From assembly GCA_028284625.1 (NCBI GenBank), contig JANQRH010000008.1, positions 62,001 through 126,000 of the forward strand: a DNA stretch of 64,000 nt. The letters are read 5' to 3'. Both the position numbers and the translations under genes were made by a program. The stretch is from Afifellaceae bacterium (GTDB lineage: Bacteria; Pseudomonadota; Alphaproteobacteria; Rhizobiales; Afifellaceae). The notes below the pieces were generated by a model, which worked only from the letters and a program-made list of their open reading frames with translations, was not told the DNA's origin and ran no database searches. Shown in pieces: positions 17,468 through 27,286 of this stretch; the stretch's first letter is position 1; each line of letters starts with the position of its first letter.

Positions 17468-18460
17468 ATGATTGCGTTCCTTGCTCGCCGCCTAGTGCAT
17501 GGAGCGCTGGTGTTGCTGGTCGTCAGCCTGCTGGCGTTCGCGCTGTCGGCGTTCGTCGGCGACCCTGTGGCAAGCATCCTTGGCCTCAACGCCACGCCGG
17601 AAGATCGCGCCGTCTTGCGCGAGCGGCTCAATCTCGATGACCCCTGGGCGAGCCGCTATCTGAGCTTCGTGACGAGCGCGGTGCAGGGCGAGTTCGGGAT
17701 GTCCTATTCCGCCCAGCGCCCGGTGATCGACTTGGTGCTGGAACGCGTGCCGGCGACGCTTGAGTTGGCCGGTGTTGCGCTGGCGTTTTCGCTGCTCATT
17801 GGGCTGCCCATTGGCGTCTACGCGGCTGTCTTCCGGCACAATTGGTCAAGCGGCGCGGTCATGATGCTGTCGGTCATCGGCGTATCGTTGCCAAGCTTCG
17901 TCGTCGGCATCTTGCTGATCTTCATGTTCTCGGTGCGGCTGGGTTGGCTGCCCTCCTTTGGCCGCGGCGAGGTCGTGGACATCGGCTGGTGGACGACGGG
18001 GCTCCTGACTGTCTCCGGGCTGACATCGCTTATCATGCCGGCCGCTGCGCTGGCGGTCGGGCAGGTCGCGTTGATCGCACGCCTCGTGCGGGCGGAGATG
18101 CTGGAGGTGCTGCGCACGGATTATATCCGTTTTGCCCGGGCGCGGGGATTGAAGCCACGCGTGATCAATCTCTCGCATGCGTTGCGCAACACGTTGATCC
18201 CGGTCATCACAGTGAGTGGCATCCAGCTCGGCTTCCTGGTCGCCTTTGCCATTGTCGTTGAAGCGGTATTCCAATGGCCGGGGCTCGGACTGCTTTTCCT
18301 GCAAGCGCTCGGCAGCACCGACGTGCCGGTGATCTCCGCCTTTCTTCTCCTTGCCGCCTGCTTCTTCCTGGTGATCAACACAATCGTCGACCTTCTCTAC
18401 CTGGTGGCTGATCCGAGGTTGCGCGTGCGCGGCGGTTTGAGCTCGGAGGCCGCACTGTGA
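17468..18460 (+). CDS. Peptide-type ABC transporter, permease (DppB-like)
   Basis: Inner-membrane permease of 330 residues. The N-terminal helix after FLARRLVHG and the residues just beyond it (FALSAFVGDPVASILG) are typical of DppB/OppB, as are RLNLDDPWASRYLSFV, LERVPATLELAG, the coupling loop DYIRFARARGLKPR and VVEAVFQWPGLGLLFLQA. Its stop overlaps an in-frame GTG of the next gene, but the second permease probably begins a little farther on. Confidence 0.92.
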   Translation: MIAFLARRLVHGALVLLVVSLLAFALSAFVGDPVASILGLNATPEDRAVLRERLNLDDPWASRYLSFVTSAVQGEFGMSYSAQRPVIDLVLERVPATLELAGVALAFSLLIGLPIGVYAAVFRHNWSSGAVMMLSVIGVSLPSFVVGILLIFMFSVRLGWLPSFGRGEVVDIGWWTTGLLTVSGLTSLIMPAAALAVGQVALIARLVRAEMLEVLRTDYIRFARARGLKPRVINLSHALRNTLIPVITVSGIQLGFLVAFAIVVEAVFQWPGLGLLFLQALGSTDVPVISAFLLLAACFFLVINTIVDLLYLVADPRLRVRGGLSSEAAL

Positions 18461-18471
18461 GGAGCGACGCG

Positions 18472-19413
18472 ATGAGCGACACGGCGCTTGCCGCACCCTC
18501 CCGCTCGGTCCTTAGCCGCATCTGGCGATCGGACCTGGCCGTCAGCTTCCGTCGAAATCCGGGGGCGATCGTCGGCGGCGCGATTTTATTGCTGCTTGCG
18601 GCGGGCGCCTTGTTTGCGCCGTGGGTGGCGGCCACCGATCCCTACGACCTTGCTACGCTCAGCCTCCTGGACTCACGCCTGCCGCCGATCTGGATCGATG
18701 GCGGCACGTGGCCGTATCTTCTGGGGACCGACACGCAGGGCGCCGACCTTTTGTCGCTGATCCTTTACGGCATGCGCACATCGTTGCTTGTCGGGCTCGC
18801 GGCCGTGGCTTTGTCGTGTACGCTCGGCTCGCTGCTTGGTCTGATCGCAGGCTATTTCGGTGGCCGTGTCGGTGGCGTCATCATGCGCGCGGCCGACATT
18901 CAGTTCACCTTTCCGGCGATCATCCTGGCGCTTCTTATTGGCGGCATCGCTCAGGCGGTGCTGCCGGCCTCGCTGCAAGCCACGTTCGCGCTGCCTGTCG
19001 TTGTGATGGCGCTTGGTCTGTCGCACTGGCCGCATTTTGCGCGACTGGTGCGCGGTGGCGTGCTGGTGGAGAAGAAGAAGGACTATGTCGCAGCTGCTCG
19101 GCTCGCCGGCCGCGGATCGGCATCGATCATGGTCCGCCAGTTGCTGCCCAACGTGATGAACGTGATCTTCGTTCTGGCGACGCTAGACGTGGCGTTCGCC
19201 GTGATGGGCGAAGCCACGCTCAGCTTCCTGGGCTTCGGCCTGCCGCCGACCGAGCCGTCTCTTGGAACCTTGATCCGCAGCGGATACAGCTATCTGTTCG
19301 CCGGCGAGTGGTGGCTGGTGATCTTCCCCGGACTGACGTTGATGCTGGTCATCGTCGCTATCAATTTGGTGGGCGACTGGCTGCGCGACGCCCTCAACCC
19401 ACGTATTCACTGA
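18472..19413 (+). CDS. Peptide-type ABC transporter, permease (DppC-like)
   Basis: Inner-membrane permease of 313 residues. A GTG at 18457 overlaps the previous stop, but the ATG at 18472 is better placed behind GGAG with a 7-base spacer. Family marks: LLGTDTQGADLLSLILYGMR, the coupling region KKDYVAAARLAGRGSASIM, ATLSFLGFGLPPTEPSLGTL and the C-terminal NLVGDWLRDALNPR. It partners the DppB-like protein. Confidence 0.92.
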   Translation: MSDTALAAPSRSVLSRIWRSDLAVSFRRNPGAIVGGAILLLLAAGALFAPWVAATDPYDLATLSLLDSRLPPIWIDGGTWPYLLGTDTQGADLLSLILYGMRTSLLVGLAAVALSCTLGSLLGLIAGYFGGRVGGVIMRAADIQFTFPAIILALLIGGIAQAVLPASLQATFALPVVVMALGLSHWPHFARLVRGGVLVEKKKDYVAAARLAGRGSASIMVRQLLPNVMNVIFVLATLDVAFAVMGEATLSFLGFGLPPTEPSLGTLIRSGYSYLFAGEWWLVIFPGLTLMLVIVAINLVGDWLRDALNPRIH

Positions 19414-19423
19414 AGAGGCCATA

Positions 19424-21478
19424 GTGGCGCGTTCCTACCGTGTGGGCATCGATGTCGGCGGAACCTTCACCGATTTCGTGCTAATCGATTCTGAAGGCGA
19501 GCGGCTTGAGACCTGGAAAGAGCCCAGCACGCCGGCCGATCCGGCCCGCTCTGTCGTGGATGGCTTTGCGCAATTACTGCAGCACGCAAAGCTTTCCGCC
19601 GCCGACGTCGACGTGGTCGTTCACGGCACCACGCTGGGGCTGAACGCGATCCTTCAGGAGCGCGGCGGTCGGGTCGGCTTGGTCATCTCCCGCGGCTTCG
19701 GCGACATCATGGTGATCGGGCGCGGCGGGCTTCCCAACTCGCACAATTACAAGGACCCGAAGCGTCAGCCTCTGGTCCAGCGCCGGCATGTCTACGAGAT
19801 TCCTGCCCGCCTGCGCATCGACGGCTCGGTGCTTGAAGAACCGAGCGAGGAAGACCTCGACCGCGTCGCCGCTGCGGCGCGCGCCGACGAGCTCCAGGCG
19901 CTCGCCGTCCTCGTCATCAATTCCTACAGCCACCCGGATATGGAGGAAGCCGTCGCCGGCGCGCTTGCTGCGCGGCTACCCGATGTTCGGGTGATGGCCT
20001 CTGCCGCGCTTTGGCCGGAGGTCCGCGAGTTTGAGCGCGCTCTGGTGGCAGTCCTCAACGGCTACATCCACCCCATGATGGACGATTATTACGCCGCGCT
20101 GGATCGCGAGTTGTCGGCCATGGGGCTGGGCGGGCGGCTGGAGATCGCTACGTCGAACGGCGGGACGGTCGGCGTGGAGACGGCGCGTCGGCGACCGATC
20201 GATACTTTGTTGTCCGGCCCGGCGGCTGGAGTCTCGGCGGGCACGCGGCTTGCCGCCGAAGCGGGAATCACCCACGCGATCAGCGTCGACATGGGCGGCA
20301 CGTCCTCCGACATGTCGATCACGCATGACGGCGAGCCGGAATTCACCACCGAGACGCGGATCGGCGTCTATCCGGTGATCATCCCGGCTATCAATGTGTG
20401 GACGATCGGCGCTGGCGGCGGGTCGGTTCTGTGGGCTGATCCGCAAGGTCTGCTGAAGGTCGGGCCGAGGAGCGCGGGCGCCGATCCGGGACCGGCTTGC
20501 TATGGGCGCGGCGGCAGCGAGCCGACCATCACCGACTGCTATCTCGTGCTGGGCTACCTTGATCCGGAGCACTTTCTCGGCGGCCGCATGGCGCTTGACC
20601 GCGACGCGGCGGAAGCGGCCTTGGCGCGGCTCGGCAAGGCGATCGGCATCGATGGCGCGGAGCAGGTGGCCGAGGCGGCGATCCGCATCGCGACCGCCAA
20701 GATGTCGACTGAGGTCACCAAGGGCATGGCGCAGCGCGGCTACGATCTGGCGGATTTCACGCTGTTGCCCTTTGGCGGCGCGGGCCCGACGCAAGCGGCG
20801 CTTCTGGCGGAGGAAACGCGGCTTAGCCGGATTCTCGTTCCGCCGTCGCCCGGCACGTTCTGTGCCTTCGGCGCCGTCACCGGAGGATTGCGGCGCGACT
20901 TTGCCCGCTCGCGGCGCGCCACGCTGAACGCCGATCCGGAGGCCGGCCGCGCATTCGCCGAAGCGCTGGAAAGCCTTGAGGCGGAGGCGGCTGCCTGGTC
21001 CACGGAGGAGGGCGGGCCGGCGGGGCAGGCGGAGATCGCTGTCTTCGCCGACATGCAATACCCCAAGACGGCCGTGGAGCTGACGATTGCGGTTCCGCCG
21101 GAGATTGCGAAGCGCGCCGATCCGTCGGAGCTTGCCGAGCTCTTCCATTGCGAGCACGAGCGGCTCTACGGATTCCGTGATGCGGCAAGCCCAGTCTACT
21201 TCACCACGGTGCGCGTGACCGCCCGTCTGCCGGCGCCGTCGCTCAAACTGCCGCCGCGATCGGCCAACGGATCGGCCGTGCCTGCGGGTCGTCGTCGGGT
21301 GATCTGGCGCGGCGCACCGGTCGAGGCCGAGGTCTTTGCCGCCGACTCCTTGCCCGCCGGAGCAGAACTCCGCGGGCCGGCGATTATTGAGATGATCGAC
21401 AGCACGATTGTCGTTCCGCCTGGCTGGTCGCTCGGCTCAGATGCGATCGGATCGATGCATCTGACGCGAAAGGACTGA
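19424..21478 (+). CDS. hyuA: Hydantoinase/oxoprolinase A subunit (HyuA-like)
   Basis: Cytoplasmic subunit of 684 residues of an ATP-dependent ring-opening amidohydrolase that acts on hydantoins, 5-oxoproline or similar cyclic amides together with HyuB. The N-terminal actin-like domain begins GIDVGGTFTDFVLIDSEG (about 8-25); the second domain carries VDMGGTSSDMSI, and TIGAGGGSVLW and PFGGAGPTQAALLAEE follow. The start is GTG with GAAGAGG upstream. It lies 10 bases after the permease gene and one base before hyuB. Size fits HyuA (about 690). Confidence 0.92.
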   Translation: MARSYRVGIDVGGTFTDFVLIDSEGERLETWKEPSTPADPARSVVDGFAQLLQHAKLSAADVDVVVHGTTLGLNAILQERGGRVGLVISRGFGDIMVIGRGGLPNSHNYKDPKRQPLVQRRHVYEIPARLRIDGSVLEEPSEEDLDRVAAAARADELQALAVLVINSYSHPDMEEAVAGALAARLPDVRVMASAALWPEVREFERALVAVLNGYIHPMMDDYYAALDRELSAMGLGGRLEIATSNGGTVGVETARRRPIDTLLSGPAAGVSAGTRLAAEAGITHAISVDMGGTSSDMSITHDGEPEFTTETRIGVYPVIIPAINVWTIGAGGGSVLWADPQGLLKVGPRSAGADPGPACYGRGGSEPTITDCYLVLGYLDPEHFLGGRMALDRDAAEAALARLGKAIGIDGAEQVAEAAIRIATAKMSTEVTKGMAQRGYDLADFTLLPFGGAGPTQAALLAEETRLSRILVPPSPGTFCAFGAVTGGLRRDFARSRRATLNADPEAGRAFAEALESLEAEAAAWSTEEGGPAGQAEIAVFADMQYPKTAVELTIAVPPEIAKRADPSELAELFHCEHERLYGFRDAASPVYFTTVRVTARLPAPSLKLPPRSANGSAVPAGRRRVIWRGAPVEAEVFAADSLPAGAELRGPAIIEMIDSTIVVPPGWSLGSDAIGSMHLTRKD

Positions 21479-21479
21479 G

Positions 21480-23483
21480 ATGGACCCGATCACGCTTGAG
21501 ATCCTCAACACCCAGGTCGCCGCCGCCTCGGAGGAAATGGCGCTGACGCTGAAGCGCACCGCGCGCTCCCTCTATGTCAAGGAAGCGGTGGATTTCGGCG
21601 TCGGGCTGGTGACTCCGGAAGGCCGCTTCTTCGGTAATCCGCGCGATTTCGGCTCAGCCCTCATCGATCACGACATCACGCCGACGCTTGAGGCGCTTGG
21701 CGAGCCGCTTGAGAGCGGTGATGTGCTCTTGACCAACCACCCCTACGAGACCGCTGGGCTTGTCAGCCATACGCCGGACCTCACCTTGATCCGGCCCTAT
21801 TACAGCGGCGAGACGCTGGTGTGCTACGGCTACACATTCGTGCACTCCACCGATGTGGGCGGCAAAGTGCCAAGCAGCGTGTCGCCGACCAACTCGGAGC
21901 TCTATCAAGAGGGGCTCTTGATTCCCTCGGTGAAGCTCATGCGGCGCGGCGAATGGAACAACGACGTCTTGCGCCTTTACCGTGCCAACGTGCGCACGCC
22001 GGACCTCAACTGCCATGATCTCACGGCCATGCTGGCGGCGCTAGAGACAGGCGGCAAGCGCGTGGAGGCGTTGGTAGCCGAGCACGGGCTGGAGGCCTTC
22101 ATTCAGGGCCAGCGCGATCTGCTCGACTATGCAGCGGAGAAGGCGCGCGCGGTGCTGCGTCAGATCCCCGACGGCACGTACGACTTCTGGGACTTCTTGG
22201 ACGACGACGCGATCACGCCTGTGCCGATGCGCTTTCATGTGACCGTGAAGGTCGATGACGGCCGCATCCATCTCGACTTCACCGAGACCGATCCGCAGGT
22301 GGACAGCGCTTACAACGTGCCGACCCTTGGCCGCCGCCATGCCTGGCTCACCGTGCGCATCCTGCATTTCGTCACGACGCACGATCCGTCTGTCCCGATG
22401 AATGGCGGCATCTTCCGCGATGTCACGGTGGCGCTGCGCAAAGGCACGATCCTCGATCCGATTTTTCCGGCAGCGACGGGTGTGCGCGCCGCGTCAGCCT
22501 ATCGGCTGAACGACGCCGTGACCGGCGCGTTCGCTCAAGCCGTCGATGAGGAGGTGCCGTGCCCGAGCGGTGGGGCGATGGTGCCGGTGGTGCTTGCCGA
22601 ATACGAGCAGCTTTCAGGAGCGCGGAACGTTGTGGTGCTCAATTCCGTCATCGTCGGCTCCGGCGCACGCCGCGGCAGCGACGGCTATGACGGGATCGAT
22701 GGCTCGCTCTCCACGATCCGCAATACGCCGGTGGAGAAAAGCGAACTAGAGGCAGGCGTCGAAATCCTTGAATACGGCCTGAACCGCGATAGCGCCGGGC
22801 CGGGACAATGGCGCGGTGGGCTTGGCCTGCGTTTTACGTTCCGTGTGTCCCAATCCGGAAGCGCTGTTTTGGGGCGTGGCCTGGAGCGGTTCTATTTCCG
22901 TCCGTGGGGGATGGCAGGCGGCATGCCGGGCGCCAACATGCGGGTTGTGCAGAATATCGGCACGCCGCGCGAGAAGGCGCTCGGCAAGATCGACATCGTC
23001 TGGCTTGAGAAGGGCGACACGGTCACATTCCTGACGCCCGGCGGCGGCGGCTATGGCGACCCGTTCCTGCGGGCGCCGGAGGCGGTGCTTGACGACGTGC
23101 TGTCGGGCTTTGTTTCACCGGAGGCCGCGGAGCGCGACTATGGCGTGAAGATTGTGGAGCGCGCCATCGATCGGGAGGCGACGGCTCGTCTGCGCAAAGC
23201 GCGCCCGCTGCGGTCCAAGGAAAACGGCGATGCGTTCGATTTCGGGCCGGAGCGAAATGGGTGGGACGCCGTCTTCACACGCGATCGCATGCAGGCTCTG
23301 AACGATGCGTTGATGACACGACCGCCCTCGCAGCGCCAAAGTCTGCGGCAGGAGCTTTTCCGTGTCGTCGTGCCGGAACTGTTCGATGCCGACGCGCGGG
23401 CGGCGCGGCAGGTCATTCCCGATCCGGCTGCGAGCAAAGAGCGTCTGGAGGCGGCGACCGCCGATCTCGCGAAGGATCACTAA
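21480..23483 (+). CDS. hyuB: Hydantoinase/oxoprolinase B subunit (HyuB-like)
   Basis: Catalytic partner of HyuA, 667 residues, somewhat longer than common HyuB proteins because of a C-terminal extension. Characteristic stretches are MDPITLEILNTQVAAASEEM, GDVLLTNHPYETAGLVSHTPD, the PDGTYDFWDFLDDD region and GGGGYGDPFLRAPEAVLDDV near the end. It begins one base after the hyuA stop, and its TAA overlaps the ATG of the next gene. With HyuA it would hydrolyse a cyclic amide using ATP; the exact ring is not deducible. Confidence 0.92.
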   Translation: MDPITLEILNTQVAAASEEMALTLKRTARSLYVKEAVDFGVGLVTPEGRFFGNPRDFGSALIDHDITPTLEALGEPLESGDVLLTNHPYETAGLVSHTPDLTLIRPYYSGETLVCYGYTFVHSTDVGGKVPSSVSPTNSELYQEGLLIPSVKLMRRGEWNNDVLRLYRANVRTPDLNCHDLTAMLAALETGGKRVEALVAEHGLEAFIQGQRDLLDYAAEKARAVLRQIPDGTYDFWDFLDDDAITPVPMRFHVTVKVDDGRIHLDFTETDPQVDSAYNVPTLGRRHAWLTVRILHFVTTHDPSVPMNGGIFRDVTVALRKGTILDPIFPAATGVRAASAYRLNDAVTGAFAQAVDEEVPCPSGGAMVPVVLAEYEQLSGARNVVVLNSVIVGSGARRGSDGYDGIDGSLSTIRNTPVEKSELEAGVEILEYGLNRDSAGPGQWRGGLGLRFTFRVSQSGSAVLGRGLERFYFRPWGMAGGMPGANMRVVQNIGTPREKALGKIDIVWLEKGDTVTFLTPGGGGYGDPFLRAPEAVLDDVLSGFVSPEAAERDYGVKIVERAIDREATARLRKARPLRSKENGDAFDFGPERNGWDAVFTRDRMQALNDALMTRPPSQRQSLRQELFRVVVPELFDADARAARQVIPDPAASKERLEAATADLAKDH

Positions 23484-24370
23484 TGCGGCTGACGTTGCTT
23501 GGAACCGGCACGCCGAGCCCGTCTCTTCGGCGCAGAAGCTCCGGCGCGCTCCTGGAAGTCGACGGTGAAACCATCGTGCTCGACCATGGCGGCGGCGCGT
23601 TTGACCGATTGGTGGAAAGCGGCACGGACCCGGCCGCGGTCACGCATCTTCTGATCAGCCACCTTCATTCCGACCATACGCTGGACCTTGCGCGCCTGGT
23701 CCTGCAGCGTTGGGACCAAAGCGACGGCGGGCTTTCGCCGCTCACCATCATTGGGCCGGCGCCGCTGGCGCGGACTTGCGCGGCGCTCTTCGGTGAAGGC
23801 GGCGCGTTCGAACCCGACATACGCGTGCGGTGTGAGCATCCGGCGAGCCTGGCATTCTATGCAGCAAGGGGCGGCGTCCCGCCGCGCTTGCCGCCGCAAT
23901 GGATGGTGGAAGAGGTCGTCGCGGGTGCGCGGATAAAGATCGGCTCCGTCTCGGTACGGGTCGGCGCGGCGCAGCATATGGAGCCGATCCTTGAATGCCT
24001 CTGCTATCGTTTCGAGGCAGGCGGAACCGCGTTCGTCTATTCCGGCGACACCGGCTACAGCAAGGACTTTGTCGCGTTCGCAAGAGGCTGCGATGTCCTG
24101 CTCGCCATGTGTCAGTATCTGGATGGCACGCCAGTGCCGCAGCTTGCCCGCGCGACTGCGGCGAGCCATCTGGAGGTCGCGCGGATGGCGGCGGCAGCGG
24201 GAACCAGGACGCTCGTGCTGACGCATCTTTCAGAGCAATTCGATGATCCTCTCGCGCGGGCGCGGGCACAAAAGGAGATGGCGAAAATCTTCTCAGGCAC
24301 CATTGTGTGGGGCGAAGACCTGATGCGCCTCAGCCTCGACGGTTCGATGTCTGAGGGAAGCTTCCGCTGA
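23483..24370 (+). CDS. Metallo-beta-lactamase-fold hydrolase (RNase Z/AtsA-like)
   Basis: Predicted cytoplasmic zinc hydrolase of 295 residues. The ATG at 23483 overlaps the hyuB stop by one base (TAATG); the frame is open farther upstream inside hyuB but without homology. The start MRLTLLGTGTPSPSLRR and the zinc motif ISHLHSDH (H60, H62, D64, H65) are diagnostic, with YSGDTGYSKDF and LTHLSEQFDDP giving later ligands. Last gene of the HyuAB operon. A role in hydrolysing a related lactone, ester or lactam of the imported compound is plausible but inferred. Confidence 0.85.
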   Translation: MRLTLLGTGTPSPSLRRRSSGALLEVDGETIVLDHGGGAFDRLVESGTDPAAVTHLLISHLHSDHTLDLARLVLQRWDQSDGGLSPLTIIGPAPLARTCAALFGEGGAFEPDIRVRCEHPASLAFYAARGGVPPRLPPQWMVEEVVAGARIKIGSVSVRVGAAQHMEPILECLCYRFEAGGTAFVYSGDTGYSKDFVAFARGCDVLLAMCQYLDGTPVPQLARATAASHLEVARMAAAAGTRTLVLTHLSEQFDDPLARARAQKEMAKIFSGTIVWGEDLMRLSLDGSMSEGSFR

Positions 24371-24396
24371 AATCCGCATTCTGAGAGCCAGCACGG

Positions 24397-25362
24397 CTAT
24401 TCGGCAAAGTGGCATGCGACGAGGGCGTTATCGACGCGCCGCATTGCGGGGCGTTCCCGGCGGCAAATGTCGGAAGCGATCGGGCAGCGAGGGTGAAACG
24501 CACAGCCCGAGGGCGGATCGATGGGATCAGGGATCTCGCCCTTTGGCGGCGGCACCTCGCGCCCGAACCCGTCCATGCGCGGAGCGGCGTCCAAAAGCAT
24601 CTGCGTATAGGGGTGCTTGGGCGCGCTGAATAACGAGTGCGGATCTGCTTCTTCGACGAGGCGTCCGAGATAGAGGACGCCGATCCGGTCGGCCATGTGC
24701 CGGACCACCGTCAGGTCGTGTGTGATCAACAAGTATGTCAGACCGAGCTCGTCTTTCAGATCGCTCATCAAGTTCAGAACCTGCGCCTGCACCGAGACAT
24801 CCAGCGCCGACGTGGGCTCGTCGCAGACAATGAGGCGCGGTTCGGAGGCGAGGGCGCGCGCGATGCAAATCCGCTGACGCTGCCCGCCGGAGAATTCGTG
24901 CGGGAACTTCCCCGCATCGGACGGATGAAGGCCGACTTGTTCCAGCAACCTTTCGGCTAGACCGACAGTGTCCTCGCCCTTTGACGCGACGGGCTCTGTG
25001 ATGATGTCGCGCACGCGCCAGCGGGGATTGAGCGAGGCATAGGGGTCTTGAAAGATCATCTGAATGTTTGAGCGAACCGACGCGACCTTGTCCGCATCGA
25101 CTTCTGTCGCAAGGTTCACTCCTTCGATCTCGACCTCCCCGGCGGACGGGCGAAGCAAACCGACCAACGTCCGACCGATCGTGGATTTGCCGGACCCGCT
25201 TTCTCCGACAAGCGCGTAGGTCGTGCGTTCTTCGACCTGGAAATCGACATCCGATATGGCGGTCAGAAAGGCCTTGGCGCGCCCTTCCAACAGCCGGTTC
25301 AGCCAGGGTTTTGAGACATCGAAGATGCGCGTCAGCCCGCGGACGGTCACGTAGGCACTCAT
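24397..25362 (-). CDS. Peptide-type ABC transporter, ATP-binding protein (DppF/OppF-like), second system
   Basis: Cytoplasmic ATPase of 321 residues. Walker A GESGSGKST is at 53-61, signature [15 protein letters not shown], Walker B LIVCDEPTSALD, and the C-terminal cysteine region (GCAFHPRCPIASDICRRE) is present. The start overlaps the DppD-like stop by 4 bases. Last gene of the leftward operon: two binding proteins, DppB, DppC, DppD, DppF. It converges on the hydrolase gene with a gap of only 26 bases. Confidence 0.92.
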   Translation of the reverse strand: MSAYVTVRGLTRIFDVSKPWLNRLLEGRAKAFLTAISDVDFQVEERTTYALVGESGSGKSTIGRTLVGLLRPSAGEVEIEGVNLATEVDADKVASVRSNIQMIFQDPYASLNPRWRVRDIITEPVASKGEDTVGLAERLLEQVGLHPSDAGKFPHEFSGGQRQRICIARALASEPRLIVCDEPTSALDVSVQAQVLNLMSDLKDELGLTYLLITHDLTVVRHMADRIGVLYLGRLVEEADPHSLFSAPKHPYTQMLLDAAPRMDGFGREVPPPKGEIPDPIDPPSGCAFHPRCPIASDICRRERPAMRRVDNALVACHFAE

Positions 25363-26333
25363 TCGACCGCCTCCGCCGTCATTGGGAACCAGCAGGCGGC
25401 CCGTGTGTCTTCAATAGCGGGCAAGGGTGCGTGGCGGCATTGTTCTTGAGCACGCGGGCAGCGCGGATGAAACGCACAGCCGTCCGGCATGTGGCTCAGC
25501 CGCGGCATGGCGCCGGGGATCTGGTGAAGCCGCTTCTGATCCATCGCTGCGAGCGGGGTCGAGGTCATCAGCCCGTGGGTATACGGGTGCTCCGGTTGTT
25601 GCAGCACATCGCGCACGGGCCCAAGCTCCGCCAATCGCCCGGCATACATCACCGCAACCCGGTCTGCGGCCTCGGCGATCACGCCCATGTCGTGGGTTAT
25701 GAGCATGATTGCCGTGCCCCTCTCGCGGCAGAGACGCTTGAGGAGCGATATGATCTGCGCCTGGACGGAGACGTCGAGCGCGGTCGTCGGCTCGTCGGCG
25801 ATCACGAGGCTGGGCTCAGCACAAAGCGCCAGCGCGATGACCACACGCTGCCGCATGCCACCGGAAAATTCGTGCGGATAAGAGTCGATCCGTTCCGCCG
25901 CACCGGGGATCCCGACTTCTTCCAGCGCGGCCACGACGCGCTTTTCCGCCTCCGCCTTGCCGATTGGGAGGTGGGTCAGGATCGTTTCGGACAACTGGTC
26001 GCCGATGGTCAGAAGCGGGTTGAGCGAGGTCAGCGGGTCCTGAAAGACCATGCCGATTTCCTTGCCGCGAACGCGCCGAATCCTTTCGCCTTCCAGCGTG
26101 TCGATGCGGTTGCCGTTCAGCCAGATCTCGCCGCCGGAGATATGGGCAGGCCGGCTCAGCAGTCCGATGACCGCGTTGCCCACCATGGACTTTCCGGCCC
26201 CGCTCTCGCCGACAACACCGAGAATTTCGCCCGCCGCGATGCCATAGCTCACGCCGTCGACCGGCTTGACGACACCGGCGCGCGTCGGGATGTCGACCGA
26301 CAGGTCATGGATGGACAGGACGGGACTGGTCAA
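25359..26333 (-). CDS. Peptide-type ABC transporter, ATP-binding protein (DppD/OppD-like), TTG start
   Basis: Cytoplasmic ATPase of 324 residues. The frame continues into the permease gene, but the domain begins at TSPVLSIHDLSVDI; TTG at 26333 gives a 4-base TTGA overlap with the permease stop, parallel to the ATGA overlaps elsewhere in the window. Walker A GESGAGKS at 42-49, signature FSGGMRQRVVIALAL, Walker B LVIADEPTTALD, with the C-terminal FHPRCPRAQEQC cluster. It pairs with the DppF-like protein downstream. Confidence 0.88.
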   Translation of the reverse strand: MTSPVLSIHDLSVDIPTRAGVVKPVDGVSYGIAAGEILGVVGESGAGKSMVGNAVIGLLSRPAHISGGEIWLNGNRIDTLEGERIRRVRGKEIGMVFQDPLTSLNPLLTIGDQLSETILTHLPIGKAEAEKRVVAALEEVGIPGAAERIDSYPHEFSGGMRQRVVIALALCAEPSLVIADEPTTALDVSVQAQIISLLKRLCRERGTAIMLITHDMGVIAEAADRVAVMYAGRLAELGPVRDVLQQPEHPYTHGLMTSTPLAAMDQKRLHQIPGAMPRLSHMPDGCAFHPRCPRAQEQCRHAPLPAIEDTRAACWFPMTAEAVE

Positions 26334-27286
26334 CGGAGTCTCGGGTTCAGTGCGTCCCTCAGCCAGTCGCCCAGGAGATTGACGCTCAGCGCCAGGGCCA
26401 GAAGCGTGCAGGCGGGGAAGAAAAGGATCCACCATTCGCCTGAGAACAGAAACCCTTGCCCAATCCGGATGAGGGTTCCGAGTGACGGTTGCGTGGGCGG
26501 TGCGCCGACGCCGAGGAAGGAAAGCGTTGCTTCGGCGATGATGGCCAGCGCCAGCGAAATCGTCGCAATCACCAGGACAGGCGAAAGGGCATTCGGAAGA
26601 ATGTGCTTGATCATGATGGCCCAGGGCCTCCGCCCGATGAGGAGAGCCGCGGCGACGTAATCCTTTTTCTTCTCCACCAGCGTCGTGCCCCGGACAACAC
26701 GGGCGAACTGCACCCAGTCCGATAGCCCGATGGCGAGGATCAGCACCCAGATGGCCATCTGGTCCCGGTACTCGACCGGCGTGAAACCCTTTGCGATTCC
26801 GAAAATCAGCATCGCGACCAGGATCGACGGGAAGGTCAGCTGCACGTCGGCGACCCGCATGATGATCGTCTCCGTCCAGCCGCCGAAATATCCCGAGACC
26901 AGCCCCAGCACGATCCCCAGCACCATCGCGAAAAGGACGGCGGAAGCGCCGACAAACAGCGAGATGCGCATGCCGTAGAGGATGGTTGAAAACACATCCC
27001 GCCCTTGATCGTCGGTCCCCATCAGGAAGGCGCTGCCGGTGAAGGCATTCGGCTCCATGGGCGGCGTGAAGCCGTTCATCAAGTTCAGGCTCGCCGGGTC
27101 GAATGGGTTTGTCGGTGCAATCCACGGCGCAAAGACGGAGGAGAACACAAGGATGCAGACAACCGTGAAAGACACCAGCGCTACCGGAGAGCGCTTGAAC
27201 GCAAAGAAGAAGTCGCTCTCGCGGAACCGCTCCCAGCGTCCCTTGTCGTGCACGTTTGAGGTCAGGGGCGTCGGCGTGTCAGCCAT
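26330..27286 (-). CDS. Peptide-type ABC transporter, permease (DppC-like), second system
   Basis: Inner-membrane permease of 318 residues. The N-terminal cytoplasmic part (FFFAFKRSPVALVSF) precedes the first membrane helix; FLMGTDDQGRDVFSTILYGMR, KKDYVAAALLIGRRPWAIM, ATLSFLGVGAPPTQPSLGTL and NLLGDWLRDALNPR are the family signatures. The start overlaps the DppB stop by one base (TAATG). Confidence 0.92.
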   Translation of the reverse strand: MADTPTPLTSNVHDKGRWERFRESDFFFAFKRSPVALVSFTVVCILVFSSVFAPWIAPTNPFDPASLNLMNGFTPPMEPNAFTGSAFLMGTDDQGRDVFSTILYGMRISLFVGASAVLFAMVLGIVLGLVSGYFGGWTETIIMRVADVQLTFPSILVAMLIFGIAKGFTPVEYRDQMAIWVLILAIGLSDWVQFARVVRGTTLVEKKKDYVAAALLIGRRPWAIMIKHILPNALSPVLVIATISLALAIIAEATLSFLGVGAPPTQPSLGTLIRIGQGFLFSGEWWILFFPACTLLALALSVNLLGDWLRDALNPRLR

